From assembly GCA_019359515.1 (NCBI GenBank), contig JAHHHC010000047.1, forward strand, positions 1 through 49,505: DNA of 49,505 nt, written 5' to 3'. The position numbers and the translations under genes are program-made. The notes beneath the pieces are model-generated. The model saw only the letters and a list, made by a program, of their open reading frames with translations. It ran no database searches and was not told where the DNA came from. Shown here piece by piece: positions 36,877-44,864 of the stretch (its first letter is position 1; each line of letters starts with the position of its first letter). Origin of the DNA: Desmonostoc vinosum HA7617-LM4. Lineage in GTDB: Bacteria > Cyanobacteriota > Cyanobacteriia > Cyanobacteriales > Nostocaceae.

Positions 36877-36987
36877 CTGGGCGATTATAAATCGCGGCTA
36901 TATAGACAAAAACTGCCTGCGCGGATTATTTTATGAAGTCCACGGAGGTGGACTTTGTTTGTGTAGTAGCGAATTCTATTCGCCCAG
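36877..36987. mobile_element. MITE-like element (111 bp)
   Basis: The ends CTGGGCGATTATAAATCGC and GCGAATTCTATTCGCCCAG are imperfect inverted repeats. Inside, AAGTCCAC (36936-36943) and GTGGACTT (36948-36955) form a perfect hairpin. I recall similar elements between cyanobacterial genes. Confidence 0.65.
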
Positions 36988-37038
36988 GAATTTATATTCA
37001 CTGTTCGCTGTTCACTGATAACTATTCGCTGTTTTAAT

Positions 37039-39324
37039 TTACACAAATGGCATGGGAATCGGATTTAGCTGTTCTTCCGTTAATGGTGCGGGAAACTTAC
37101 CTATTTTTACAGGCACATCATAAAGTCTTCCTGGCGCAAGTCTCCACCAAAAATGTCGTAATCCTGGTACAATTACTTTGACAACATTTAAGCCGATATC
37201 TGGACGAGTTTGATCGAGTAACAAAGTTTCTAATCCAGCATTTTTAGCAATTTCTACACAAGTGATGACATCTTGATAAATGTCATCACTCCAACGTAGT
37301 TGATAGTCGTCATATCTTAATGGGGGCATTTGAGAATCAGGAGCCAGGTAAGGTTGGTTTTCAAGAGTTGCTTGGCTCATCCACTCCTTCATTTTCCACA
37401 TTTGAATATTTACATCAAAATCGAAACCTAACCCCAGTTGATTCATTTCGGTAACTGCTCGCAAAATTCCAATTTTGGGGTCTAAATGTGCGCCAAAACC
37501 CATAATAATTTTCTCGTCTTTGCCATCAGTGCGACGAGAGAGAGCAACAAAAACAGGAATGTTTAAATCGGTGGTAATATCTAACACCCACAAATCCCGG
37601 TTTTTAGTTCGATATAACTCTTGCAATTCCAACAAGTAGGGTTCGTTAAAAGAAGCCAAATCCACACCTGGACACTTCAGACGGTTGTACCACCAAATCC
37701 CCACACCATCCCGTTCGACCAATTCAAAAAATCCTTGAAAAACAGCTTCTTCGAGGGTATTTCCGGCTGCATTGCCATTGGAGTCGGCGCGACCGAAATT
37801 ATGGTCTTCGGGGAGAGAATAGCCGTAGTAACATAAAGCAGTGGGAAAATATTTCTGGGTTTGTTCGGTTAAAGACCAAACAGGAGTCCATTCAATAACT
37901 TTCGTTTCGTCAAAAGGTTGGTAAATCCAATTGTGGGATGCGTTTTTCTGGTTTAATTCCTCCCGATTTTGATATTGATGAAGACTAAAATGTAGACATT
38001 GCCCTGGATGAATGGCTTTTGCTGCTAATTCGGCGAAAGTGGCACTGATGCGGGGTTCGTCGCCTTGGTAGATACCTGAATAGCGTTCGATGGCTTCACA
38101 AAATCCACTGGCTTTTGATTGACGGTCAGTTTTCCCTTTGCCTGCACTTTTGTGAATCAGGGTGCGACGCAACTTTTCTAAATCGCCAGCAGTCGTCATG
38201 CTGTGAACAGCATTGTAGGTATGGATTAAGCTATCGTTGGGGTCAGATGCTCGGACTAAGGCTGTAACTACTCCGGTAATGGGACTGATAAGATGTTTGT
38301 AGCGGTTAACTGTTTGGTCGGGGGAGACGGCACGATGTCCGCCATCGCTGGTGAAGTGCTTTTTGCGACTGCTGAGAGTTATGGGTTGAGAAACCTGTTT
38401 GCTGACTAAGTTGGAGTCGCCGCAGCTAGGACATTGGGGACGCAGACTCAGGATATGGGTTTGCAGTTCTAGTTTTGTTTGGTCAAAGGTGAGTGCTTTC
38501 CCTTCTAAAGTGGGAAAGGGTGTTGTTTCTCCTGCACCTTGTTTAATTATCCATTTGGCGATTTCTGTAGTTGCTAAGTTGAGGGCGGTTTGCAGGGTAG
38601 AGGGAATTGCTGCTGCTGGAGGAGGGAGACATTCTTGGAGGTTAGAGGAGTTTTGGTGATTTTTTTGCCGTAATACAGAGGCTTCAACTTCTCGATTGCC
38701 TCTAAGACGGTGGGCTAGGCATTCCCAACAACCTGTTTTTTCAGGATGAAAGATTGGCCCTAACCAAAAGATAGTACCAACGGGTTTAATCAGCAGCCAA
38801 GGTTGATTGGTTTTTAAGACAATTTGGTTGATTTTACTGAGTTCGGGTTGGAGATAGTCGTCGGTTAAGACTACTAGCAGAGAATGAGGTGGAAATTCCT
38901 GCAATTCTCCATCCCATTTGCTAGTTTTTATCCCCACTGCTTCTAGGGCAGTGATTAACGGTTGGGTGGCAAGATTACTAATACAAGAGACATAAACTTG
39001 GGTTTGCTGCAAACACTGATAAGCAACTTGGGGTTCTACTTTGAGTAAGCCCCAGAAAACAGCAGCTTCTTTTGGCAGTTGCGCGAAAGTTTCGGTGAGG
39101 TAGCCTTTAGCTTGCAAGCGTTCTAAGGCATAGTCTATATGGCTGGGGTCTACTTGCAGTTTATGAATAATTTCATCGAGGGTATGGTTGCCATCAAGGA
39201 GAGGGATAAGTTGGCAATAAAGTTCTCCGTTGAGGGCATGGGTGGAAGTTTCGCTTAATAGATAGACGTGCTTGGGTTCGACAATTTCAACGCGAAAATG
39301 GGGTTTAATTTGAAGTGTTTTCAT
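37039..39324 (-). CDS. YcaO cyclodehydratase, fused E1-like and YcaO domains (PatD/TruD type)
   Basis: This 761-residue protein has an N-terminal precursor-binding, E1-like region (about residues 1-320) with paired zinc ligands CWEC (near 200) and CPSC (near 300). The YcaO domain follows from about 350, with SAGKGKTDRQSKASGFCEAI, then AIERYSG, and FFELVERDG supplying the ATP-binding residues. The C-terminus reads NPIPMPFV, containing the PxPxP signature that places the end of YcaO enzymes in the active site. Such enzymes use ATP to turn Cys, Ser or Thr into (methyl)oxazoline or thiazoline rings. The length is normal for PatD. It lies between the precursor gene and the oxidase on the same strand. 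Confidence 0.93.
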   Translation of the reverse strand: MKTLQIKPHFRVEIVEPKHVYLLSETSTHALNGELYCQLIPLLDGNHTLDEIIHKLQVDPSHIDYALERLQAKGYLTETFAQLPKEAAVFWGLLKVEPQVAYQCLQQTQVYVSCISNLATQPLITALEAVGIKTSKWDGELQEFPPHSLLVVLTDDYLQPELSKINQIVLKTNQPWLLIKPVGTIFWLGPIFHPEKTGCWECLAHRLRGNREVEASVLRQKNHQNSSNLQECLPPPAAAIPSTLQTALNLATTEIAKWIIKQGAGETTPFPTLEGKALTFDQTKLELQTHILSLRPQCPSCGDSNLVSKQVSQPITLSSRKKHFTSDGGHRAVSPDQTVNRYKHLISPITGVVTALVRASDPNDSLIHTYNAVHSMTTAGDLEKLRRTLIHKSAGKGKTDRQSKASGFCEAIERYSGIYQGDEPRISATFAELAAKAIHPGQCLHFSLHQYQNREELNQKNASHNWIYQPFDETKVIEWTPVWSLTEQTQKYFPTALCYYGYSLPEDHNFGRADSNGNAAGNTLEEAVFQGFFELVERDGVGIWWYNRLKCPGVDLASFNEPYLLELQELYRTKNRDLWVLDITTDLNIPVFVALSRRTDGKDEKIIMGFGAHLDPKIGILRAVTEMNQLGLGFDFDVNIQMWKMKEWMSQATLENQPYLAPDSQMPPLRYDDYQLRWSDDIYQDVITCVEIAKNAGLETLLLDQTRPDIGLNVVKVIVPGLRHFWWRLAPGRLYDVPVKIGKFPAPLTEEQLNPIPMPFV

Positions 39325-39371
39325 ATTTTTATGAATTGACTGTTATTAAACTGGTACAAGCCAAACAATTG

Positions 39372-39519
39372 GTAGGTTGGGTTGATTCACGAAACCCAAT
39401 ATTTCTTAATATCAAGGGTTTATCGCATATTTTAATGTTAAGAAATAATTCGCTAACAGCATCCTAAACTCAACATTTACACGGCTTTGTTGGGTTTTGC
39501 GTTGCTCAACCCAACCTAC
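39372..39519. repeat. Inverted-repeat element upstream of the YcaO gene
   Basis: GTAGGTTGGGTTGA (39372-39385) and TCAACCCAACCTAC (39506-39519) are exact reverse complements 120 bases apart, with CGAAACCCAA and TTGGGTTTTGCG just inside. The size suits a small mobile repeat. Confidence 0.7.
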
Positions 39520-39558
39520 TATTATCTAAACCCAGCACTCTATTAGATATAAAAATAA

Positions 39559-39864
39559 ATGCCAAGAAAACGCCTAGGAAAGAGTTTAGAAGAATGCGCT
39601 AAGAGGTATAGAGGATTTTGCCAGAAGTACAAACTAAAACAGAAAACCCCAAACCGCTGCCATTGGGGAAGCAAACTATTTGGGGGTTTTCTCTCAAAAG
39701 ATAGCTCGACTTCACTTAACACACTCAGTAGAAAGAAGCAGCAATCGAGTTGCCGACCTCCCACCCACCTGTGCCAGGTATCAGAAAACGAATTAGTAGC
39801 ACAGGTTGTTCGTCAATTTATCGAGGCTAATAGAGCGCAGAATGAGGACAAAAAAAGCTTTTGA
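39559..39864 (+). pseudogene. Transposase C-terminal fragment (REP-associated Y1 type)
   Basis: A 101-residue frame reads MPRKRLGKSLEECAKRYRGF, CQKYKLKQKTPNRCHWGSKL and ends ENELVAQVVRQFIEANRAQ. This matches the tail I remember from cyanobacterial REP-associated (Y1) transposases. The HUH and tyrosine catalytic parts are absent, so it is a remnant. It separates the YcaO gene from the precursor gene and points opposite to both. Confidence 0.45.
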
Positions 39865-39872
39865 GCTTTTTT
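39851..39872 (+). terminator. A/T-rich hairpin at the end of the transposase fragment
   Basis: AAAAAAGCT (39851-39859) and AGCTTTTTT (39864-39872) pair perfectly around TTTG. The 3' arm supplies the T-run, and the stop codon lies inside the loop region. It can work as a terminator in both directions. Confidence 0.6.
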
Positions 39873-39924
39873 GGGGGCAAGTGGTATGATTAGGCTGTGC
39901 GAATGCCACAAACCCCACGCCACA

Positions 39925-40131
39925 CTACCATGTTATTGTCATAGATGGGGCTACGCCTCCCTCAGAACCACCATAGGCTGAAGCGAATACACCGCCATTG
40001 ACACCTTCAGCCGTCAACTCTTCTTCTGACAAATCAACAGGCATACCAGCGTGAGAACGTATTGCAGGCTCAGAAAGTTTGGGCTGCAAACGAGTTTGTT
40101 TTTGGTTTTCGTCGTGATTTTCTGGTCTCAT
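39925..40131 (-). CDS. Cyanobactin-like precursor peptide (PatE-like)
   Basis: This 68-residue peptide has a polar leader (MRPENHDENQKQTRLQPKLS), a central helix DLSEEELTAEGVNGG and the tail VFASAYGGSEGGVAPS-MTITW. LSEEEL equals the recognition element LSEEAL of PatE that binds the cyclodehydratase, and GVAPS resembles the GVEPS protease signal before the core. This leaves MTITW as a five-residue C-terminal core with two threonines that could be heterocyclised. No AYDG-type macrocyclisation signal follows. AGGAG at 40141-40145, nine bases before the ATG, supports translation. The first 'core', VFASAYGG, could be a second cassette. Assigned from motifs only. Confidence 0.7.
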   Translation of the reverse strand: MRPENHDENQKQTRLQPKLSEPAIRSHAGMPVDLSEEELTAEGVNGGVFASAYGGSEGGVAPSMTITW

Positions 40132-40307
40132 CAGAGATTTCTCCTATGAAGTAAATCGACTAAAAAGCTTCTCCTCAATAAATTTTTCTTTAAAATTAAT
40201 CTTCAGAGAAACTTGAAATTTCTTATATCACGATCGCGTCATGCTTAACAATAGATGGTTTTTAAGAAAGAATCATCTATTGTTAATTATTGTTGAGGAT
40301 AAATTGC

Positions 40308-40366
40308 TTAACTGTCTTAACTGTCTTTGCTTAAGTTTTTTAACTGTCTTAACTGTCTTAACTGTC
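40308..40366. repeat. Nine-base tandem repeats (TTAACTGTC)
   Basis: TTAACTGTC occurs twice in tandem at 40308-40325 and three times at 40340-40366, with a 14-base spacer. Confidence 0.85.
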
Positions 40367-40524
40367 TTAATGATTATTAATAAAAAGTATTTATTTGATT
40401 TTGTAACAATTTTGCTATTGCATTGTGGTGACAAAAGTTTTATATAATTTTTCAGTCTAGGGAAATAGCTTGAGCGTAATTTTTGCTTGTAATCAATCAT
40501 GAATTGTGGAATTTTATCTTTAAA

Positions 40525-40574
40525 ATGACTTCTAAGTAATAAAAAAATGATGACTTCTAAGTAATAAAAAAATG
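40525..40574. repeat. Perfect 25-bp tandem duplication
   Basis: Two adjacent copies, 40525-40549 and 40550-40574, begin ATGACTTCTAAGTAAT and end in an A-run and ATG. Confidence 0.85.
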
Positions 40575-40593
40575 CTCAAACTAATATTGTTTA

Positions 40594-40635
40594 AAATTCT
40601 CTAGACTCTAAAACTAAATTCTCTAGACTCTAAAA
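40594..40635. repeat. 20-bp direct repeat before the protease gene
   Basis: AAATTCTCTAGACTCTAAAA occurs at 40594-40613 and 40616-40635, just 14 bases before the protease start codon. It may affect translation or transcription start. Confidence 0.8.
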
Positions 40636-40649
40636 TTTGCGACTGCCTC

Positions 40650-42755
40650 ATGTCTAAAGTCAAGATAATTACTGGACTAACACATCTGTGGGAGCAAACA
40701 CTGGGCAACTCGGAAATCTGCATAGCAGTGCTGGATGGGTTAGTCGATCGCTCTCATCCTTGCTTTGAAGGAGCCGATTTCACCCAACTTCCCACCTTAG
40801 TAAACCCGACACCGATTGCAGATGGGCTGATGTACCAACACGGTACTCATATCGCCAGTGTGATTTTTGGACAGCATGGCTCATCCGTTGAGGGAATAGC
40901 ACCGAAGTGTAAGGGTTTGATTATTCCAGTTTTTTGCGACAAAAAGCGTAAACTCTCCCAACTCGATTTAGCACGAGCAATTGAACAGGCAGTCCAGTTA
41001 GGGGCAGACATTATTAATATTAGTGGCGGGCAACTTGCTGACTATGGCGAGGCAGATGGCTGGTTACAAAAAGCCGTCGCTTTGTGCCAACAGAAGAATA
41101 TTTTAATTGTGGCAGCAGCCGGAAATAATAGTTGTGAATGTTTGCACGTTCCTGCGGCTCTGCCTGCGGTGTTGGCAGTGGGAGCGATGGACGATCGCGG
41201 CCAACCGATTGATTTTAGTAACTGGGGCGATGCCTATCAAACTCAAGGCATTCTTGCCCCAGGTGAGAAAATTTTGGGGGCTAAACCAGGTGGGGGAACT
41301 ATCCAATTGACTGGGACAAGCTTTGCGACTCCCATTGTCACGGGAGTCGCCGCCCTGCTGTTGAGCTGGCAACAACAACAAGGAGAAAAACCCGACCCCC
41401 AAAAAGTTAGAGAGGCTATTTTACAAAGTGCCGTGCCTTGCGAACTAAAAGAGGAAAGCGATCGCCCCCGCTGTTTAGTTGGCAAATTAAATATTCTTGG
41501 TGCAATAGAAAAACTCAGAGGAGGAAACATGTCACAAGAAAAAGAAGCCTTGAGCGCATCGGGTTGTGGATGCGAGAGTTTTAACAAAGGCGATTCTTTA
41601 TACATTAAAGAGTCAGCAGCAGATGGCGAAACATTGCCTTCACAACTCACCAGTTCTGATGCCAGTGTAATGGAATCTGCAAATACAGCAACACCAGCTA
41701 CAGCCTCTGTTGGTAGTGCGGCCTCAAATGCAATTCCCTCTGAAGTAGCAATGTCTAATCCGAACGTTGCTTCTAACCCTTCTTTGCCCAATACTACCGA
41801 TCTTGCAGCTTTTCAAAACCTTCTTCAATCCTACATAACAACACAAAATCCACCTATGTCTTATCCTGTTGCTTCCTCAGTTACAGCTAGTCAAGCTCCC
41901 AGCGATATCAATCAAGAAACCTTAGTCTATGCTCTCGGTACATTAGGCTATGACTTTGGCACTGATGCCAGACGAGACTCGTTTAAACAATTGATGCCTG
42001 GAGTTACCATTGATAATACAGTAGTGCCAGCTAATCCCTACGATGCTCGCCAGATGGTCGATTATTTGGCAGACAACCCCTCTGAAGGTAAATCTTTAAT
42101 TTGGACGCTGAACCTAGAGCTAACTCCAATTTATGCCATCGAACCCAAAGGAGCTTTTGCTAGAGATGTCTACGGGGTTTTGCAAGAACTACTCTCTGGA
42201 CAAATTCAACCAGAAGACAACGAAGATTATGTAGAGCGCGTTAGCATCCCCGGAATTATAACTGGACGTACCGTTAAATTATTTTCTGGGCAATATGTGC
42301 CGGTGATTGAGCCGCAGAATACACGGGGGTTATATGGTTGGAAGGTCAACACCTTAATTGGTGCTGCCTTAGATACAATTGGTACTCAGGTGGGAGGAAC
42401 AGAAGAAAGCAATGTCCGCAGAACCTTGGGCGGATTCCTCAACCGCATCTATTATGATTTCCGCAATTTAGGAACGACTTCTCAAGACCGTGCCTTGAAT
42501 TTTGCCACAACTAATGCTTTCCAAGCGGCGACAACCTTTGCTCAAGCAGTGGCAGAAGGCATGGAACTCGATACAATTACCGTTGAGAAGAGTCCCTTCT
42601 GTCGATTGGATAGCGATTGTTGGGATGTGAAATTGAAGTTCTTCGACCCAGAAAACAACCGTCGCGCCAAAAAGATATTCCGCTTTACTATTGATGTCAG
42701 TGACATAATTCCTGTTACCTTGGGCGAAGTCCGCACTTGGTCGAGTGCATATTAA
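40650..42755 (+). CDS. Cyanobactin maturation protease (PatA/PatG family subtilase)
   Basis: This 701-residue protein has an N-terminal subtilisin domain (about 1-285). The triad is Asp in AVLDGLVDRSH (near 29), His in QHGTHIASVIFG (near 66) and Ser in LTGTSFATPIV (near 226). A low-complexity linker (about 295-420) is followed by the PatA/PatG C-terminal domain (about 425-700), containing LVYALGTLGYDFG and CWDVKLKFFDPENNRR. PatA cuts the leader from the precursor; PatG cuts and cyclises. With no oxidase domain this is PatA-like by build. An AGGAGG followed by ATG lies inside the gene at 41519-41531. It leads a plus-strand group of five genes. Confidence 0.92.
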   Translation: MSKVKIITGLTHLWEQTLGNSEICIAVLDGLVDRSHPCFEGADFTQLPTLVNPTPIADGLMYQHGTHIASVIFGQHGSSVEGIAPKCKGLIIPVFCDKKRKLSQLDLARAIEQAVQLGADIINISGGQLADYGEADGWLQKAVALCQQKNILIVAAAGNNSCECLHVPAALPAVLAVGAMDDRGQPIDFSNWGDAYQTQGILAPGEKILGAKPGGGTIQLTGTSFATPIVTGVAALLLSWQQQQGEKPDPQKVREAILQSAVPCELKEESDRPRCLVGKLNILGAIEKLRGGNMSQEKEALSASGCGCESFNKGDSLYIKESAADGETLPSQLTSSDASVMESANTATPATASVGSAASNAIPSEVAMSNPNVASNPSLPNTTDLAAFQNLLQSYITTQNPPMSYPVASSVTASQAPSDINQETLVYALGTLGYDFGTDARRDSFKQLMPGVTIDNTVVPANPYDARQMVDYLADNPSEGKSLIWTLNLELTPIYAIEPKGAFARDVYGVLQELLSGQIQPEDNEDYVERVSIPGIITGRTVKLFSGQYVPVIEPQNTRGLYGWKVNTLIGAALDTIGTQVGGTEESNVRRTLGGFLNRIYYDFRNLGTTSQDRALNFATTNAFQAATTFAQAVAEGMELDTITVEKSPFCRLDSDCWDVKLKFFDPENNRRAKKIFRFTIDVSDIIPVTLGEVRTWSSAY
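41519..41531 (+). promoter_or_regulatory. Internal ribosome binding site and in-frame ATG
   Basis: AGGAGG (41519-41524) stands four bases before ATG (41529-41531). The ATG is in frame, at codon 294, exactly between the protease and the C-terminal domain. It could allow separate synthesis of a 408-residue product that starts MSQEKEALSASGCGCES. Confidence 0.45.
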
Positions 42756-42764
42756 GGTTTGGCA

Positions 42765-44432
42765 ATGCAATATTTAAATAACAGTATTCAGACAAATGCA
42801 CCGCCTGACCCCCATTTACAGATCGTAAAAACCTTATACGATGCTAGTCCTGTTCCCTGCGATCGGGCTACTCTTCAAAGTACAACTTGGGCAGATTACG
42901 GCGATAGAGACACCGCTAAATCTCACAATCTCTACTACGCTCAACAAGCTGGAATTAAGTCAGGAGATTATGTCCTAGATGTCGGTTGTGGCATTGGGGG
43001 GCCAGCAATTGATATTGCTAGCACCATTCCCCATGTCAAAATTGAAGCTATTAACCTATCCTCAGAGCAGGTTCAGCAAGCTAGAGTACAAGTTGCTAAA
43101 GCCGGACTGAGCGATCAAATTCGGGTTACAGAAGCTGACTTACACAATATACCCTTCTCCGATGGTGTTTTTGATGTGGTGTTGATGCTTGAGAGTCTCG
43201 GTTACTCTAAAACAAGACAACAGGCTCTATTGGAAGCTTATCGGGTCTTGCGTCCAGGGGGATCTCTTTATATTAAGGATCTTTTCTGCAAAGAAGGGTT
43301 GTTATCTCCCATAGAAGAGCAGGAATTACCCCAGTTCCAAGCCCGTCACTTATACAACACTCCTCGGCTGAGTCAGGCTTCCGAGGAAGTGCGTTTAGCT
43401 GGTTTTGAGGCAATTCAGGCGAAAGATATCAGTGAAACTGTTAATTTTGATAGATTTCTCGCCTTCATAGCGAAAAATCAAAAGTTTCAAAATCTGCCAC
43501 TGATTGCTGGAGAAATTAAGGCTCGTAAACCCGTTTCAGTTTCTTATGTCAGTCCCAGCCATAGCCTGGAAGTTCCCATCCAAAGTCAAACCAGTCGTTT
43601 AGTGTATGCCCTGGGTACATTAGGCTATGACTTTGGAAGTGAAGCGCGGCGAGATTCTTTCAAGCAACTGATGCCTGGGATTGCGATTGATAACACAGTA
43701 GTTCCAGCTAATCCCTACGATGCCCGTCAGATGGTGGATTATCTAGTAGACAATCCTTCAGAAGCTAAATCCTTAATTTGGACGCTGAATCTAGAATTAA
43801 CGCCGATTTACGCCATTGAACCCGTTGAAGCTTTTGCCAGTGATGTTTATGAAACCTTACAACTGCTGTTAGCCGGACAAATAGAACCGGAAGACAGCGA
43901 GAATTACATCGAACGGGCAAGCATTCCAGCAAGGCTAACAGATAGAACAGTTAAGCTGTTTTCTGGGCAAATTGTCCCAGTCATCGAGCCAGAAAACATC
44001 AGGGGAATGTATGGTTGGAAAGTAAATCGACTTGTTAGTGCTGCCTTAGAAACGTTGCAGTCCGAAGTCGAAACAGTAGACGAACAAAGAGTGCAACGGA
44101 CTTTGAGTAGCTTCCTCAACCGCATTTACTACGACCTACGAAACTGGGGGCAAACTGATAGAGACCGGGCGCTGAATTTTACAGCAACCAATGTTTTTCA
44201 AGCAGCTTCTACCTTCGGCGAAGCAGTGGCGGCAGGGATGGAACTCGACAGCATCGAAGTCTACAAAAGTGCTTACTGTCGCTACGATAGCAACTGTTGG
44301 GATGTAAAGTTAAAGTTTTTCGATCCAGAAAATAACCGTCGGGCTAGAAAAGTTTTCCGTTTCACCATTGATGTGCGCGATATAATGCCCGTAACCTTGG
44401 GCGAGGTGCGGTCTTGGACTGTACCGAGTTAA
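42765..44432 (+). CDS. SAM methyltransferase fused to the PatA/PatG C-terminal domain
   Basis: This 555-residue protein has a class I SAM-dependent methyltransferase (about 20-255): SAM-binding motif YVLDVGCGIGGPAIDIAS near 67-84, INLSSEQVQQAR, then LRPGGSLYIKDLF. A 270-residue C-terminal domain matches that of the preceding protease along its whole length (LVYALGTLGYDFG...CWDVKLKFFDPENNRRA), roughly three quarters identical by eye. Normally PatG would carry this domain on a macrocyclase. The ATG at 42765 (AAGG upstream) is preferred over a TTG at 42759. The substrate is unknown; methylation of the free C-terminus is plausible, because linear cyanobactins are known to be C-terminally methylated. 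Confidence 0.9.
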   Translation: MQYLNNSIQTNAPPDPHLQIVKTLYDASPVPCDRATLQSTTWADYGDRDTAKSHNLYYAQQAGIKSGDYVLDVGCGIGGPAIDIASTIPHVKIEAINLSSEQVQQARVQVAKAGLSDQIRVTEADLHNIPFSDGVFDVVLMLESLGYSKTRQQALLEAYRVLRPGGSLYIKDLFCKEGLLSPIEEQELPQFQARHLYNTPRLSQASEEVRLAGFEAIQAKDISETVNFDRFLAFIAKNQKFQNLPLIAGEIKARKPVSVSYVSPSHSLEVPIQSQTSRLVYALGTLGYDFGSEARRDSFKQLMPGIAIDNTVVPANPYDARQMVDYLVDNPSEAKSLIWTLNLELTPIYAIEPVEAFASDVYETLQLLLAGQIEPEDSENYIERASIPARLTDRTVKLFSGQIVPVIEPENIRGMYGWKVNRLVSAALETLQSEVETVDEQRVQRTLSSFLNRIYYDLRNWGQTDRDRALNFTATNVFQAASTFGEAVAAGMELDSIEVYKSAYCRYDSNCWDVKLKFFDPENNRRARKVFRFTIDVRDIMPVTLGEVRSWTVPS

Positions 44433-44468
44433 GGTGATTATTTATCAGATATTAACTTTAGGAGAACT

Positions 44469-44675
44469 ATGAGATTACCAAAGCTTGCTCCTCCTGTGAA
44501 AAGACCGGATATCATTTATCCCCACCGTTGTGTAGACGTAATTAATGGCACAGTTGAAGATTTAGTTGGCATTCGCATGGATTTATTACACGGAGCTAAC
44601 TATAACGATCCTCCAGCTTTTAATTACAGTGCTTGTTCTCAATCTCCCTATGGCTGTGGTGGCTGGAGAATCTAA
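44469..44675 (+). CDS. PatB/AcyB/McaB-like small protein
   Basis: This 68-residue protein starts MRLPKLAPPVKRPDIIYPHR and has a C-terminus rich in Cys, Gly and aromatics (NYSACSQSPYGCGGWRI). From memory this is like the small PatB-type proteins of cyanobactin clusters, whose role is unclear. AGGAG with a short spacer precedes the ATG (TTAGGAGAACTATG). The Cys/Gly-rich tail could alternatively be a RiPP core, so a second precursor is possible. It follows the methyltransferase by 36 bases and is probably in the same operon. Confidence 0.6.
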   Translation: MRLPKLAPPVKRPDIIYPHRCVDVINGTVEDLVGIRMDLLHGANYNDPPAFNYSACSQSPYGCGGWRI

Positions 44676-44864
44676 TAACAATTATTTAGTCCACTTGAGC
44701 GAACTTGAGTTATTGCCTTGCACTTCGAGTGTAAGGCGGGCTACCCAATTGACTTGTTGAAAGTCTCTAAAGTCATATCTTAAACATGACTCTAAAAAAA
44801 TATTTTTTAGTGTATTTAATGCCCACTAAAAATTCCCAAATATTGCAGGTTAATAAAATAAACT

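Larger units (their letters stand above)
36707..37038. other. Repeat-filled gap between the YcaO and oxidase genes
   Basis: This 332-base gap holds a heptamer repeat (36730-36770) and a MITE-like element (36877-36987), and no gene. TTCACTGTTCGCTGTTCACTG-type repeats also lie near 37000-37035. Confidence 0.6.
40132..40649. other. Divergent promoter region of the RiPP cluster
   Basis: The 518 bases between the precursor gene and the divergent protease gene hold three sets of direct repeats (listed separately) and AT-rich sequence. Promoters for both directions should lie here, but I could not pick them with confidence. Confidence 0.5.
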
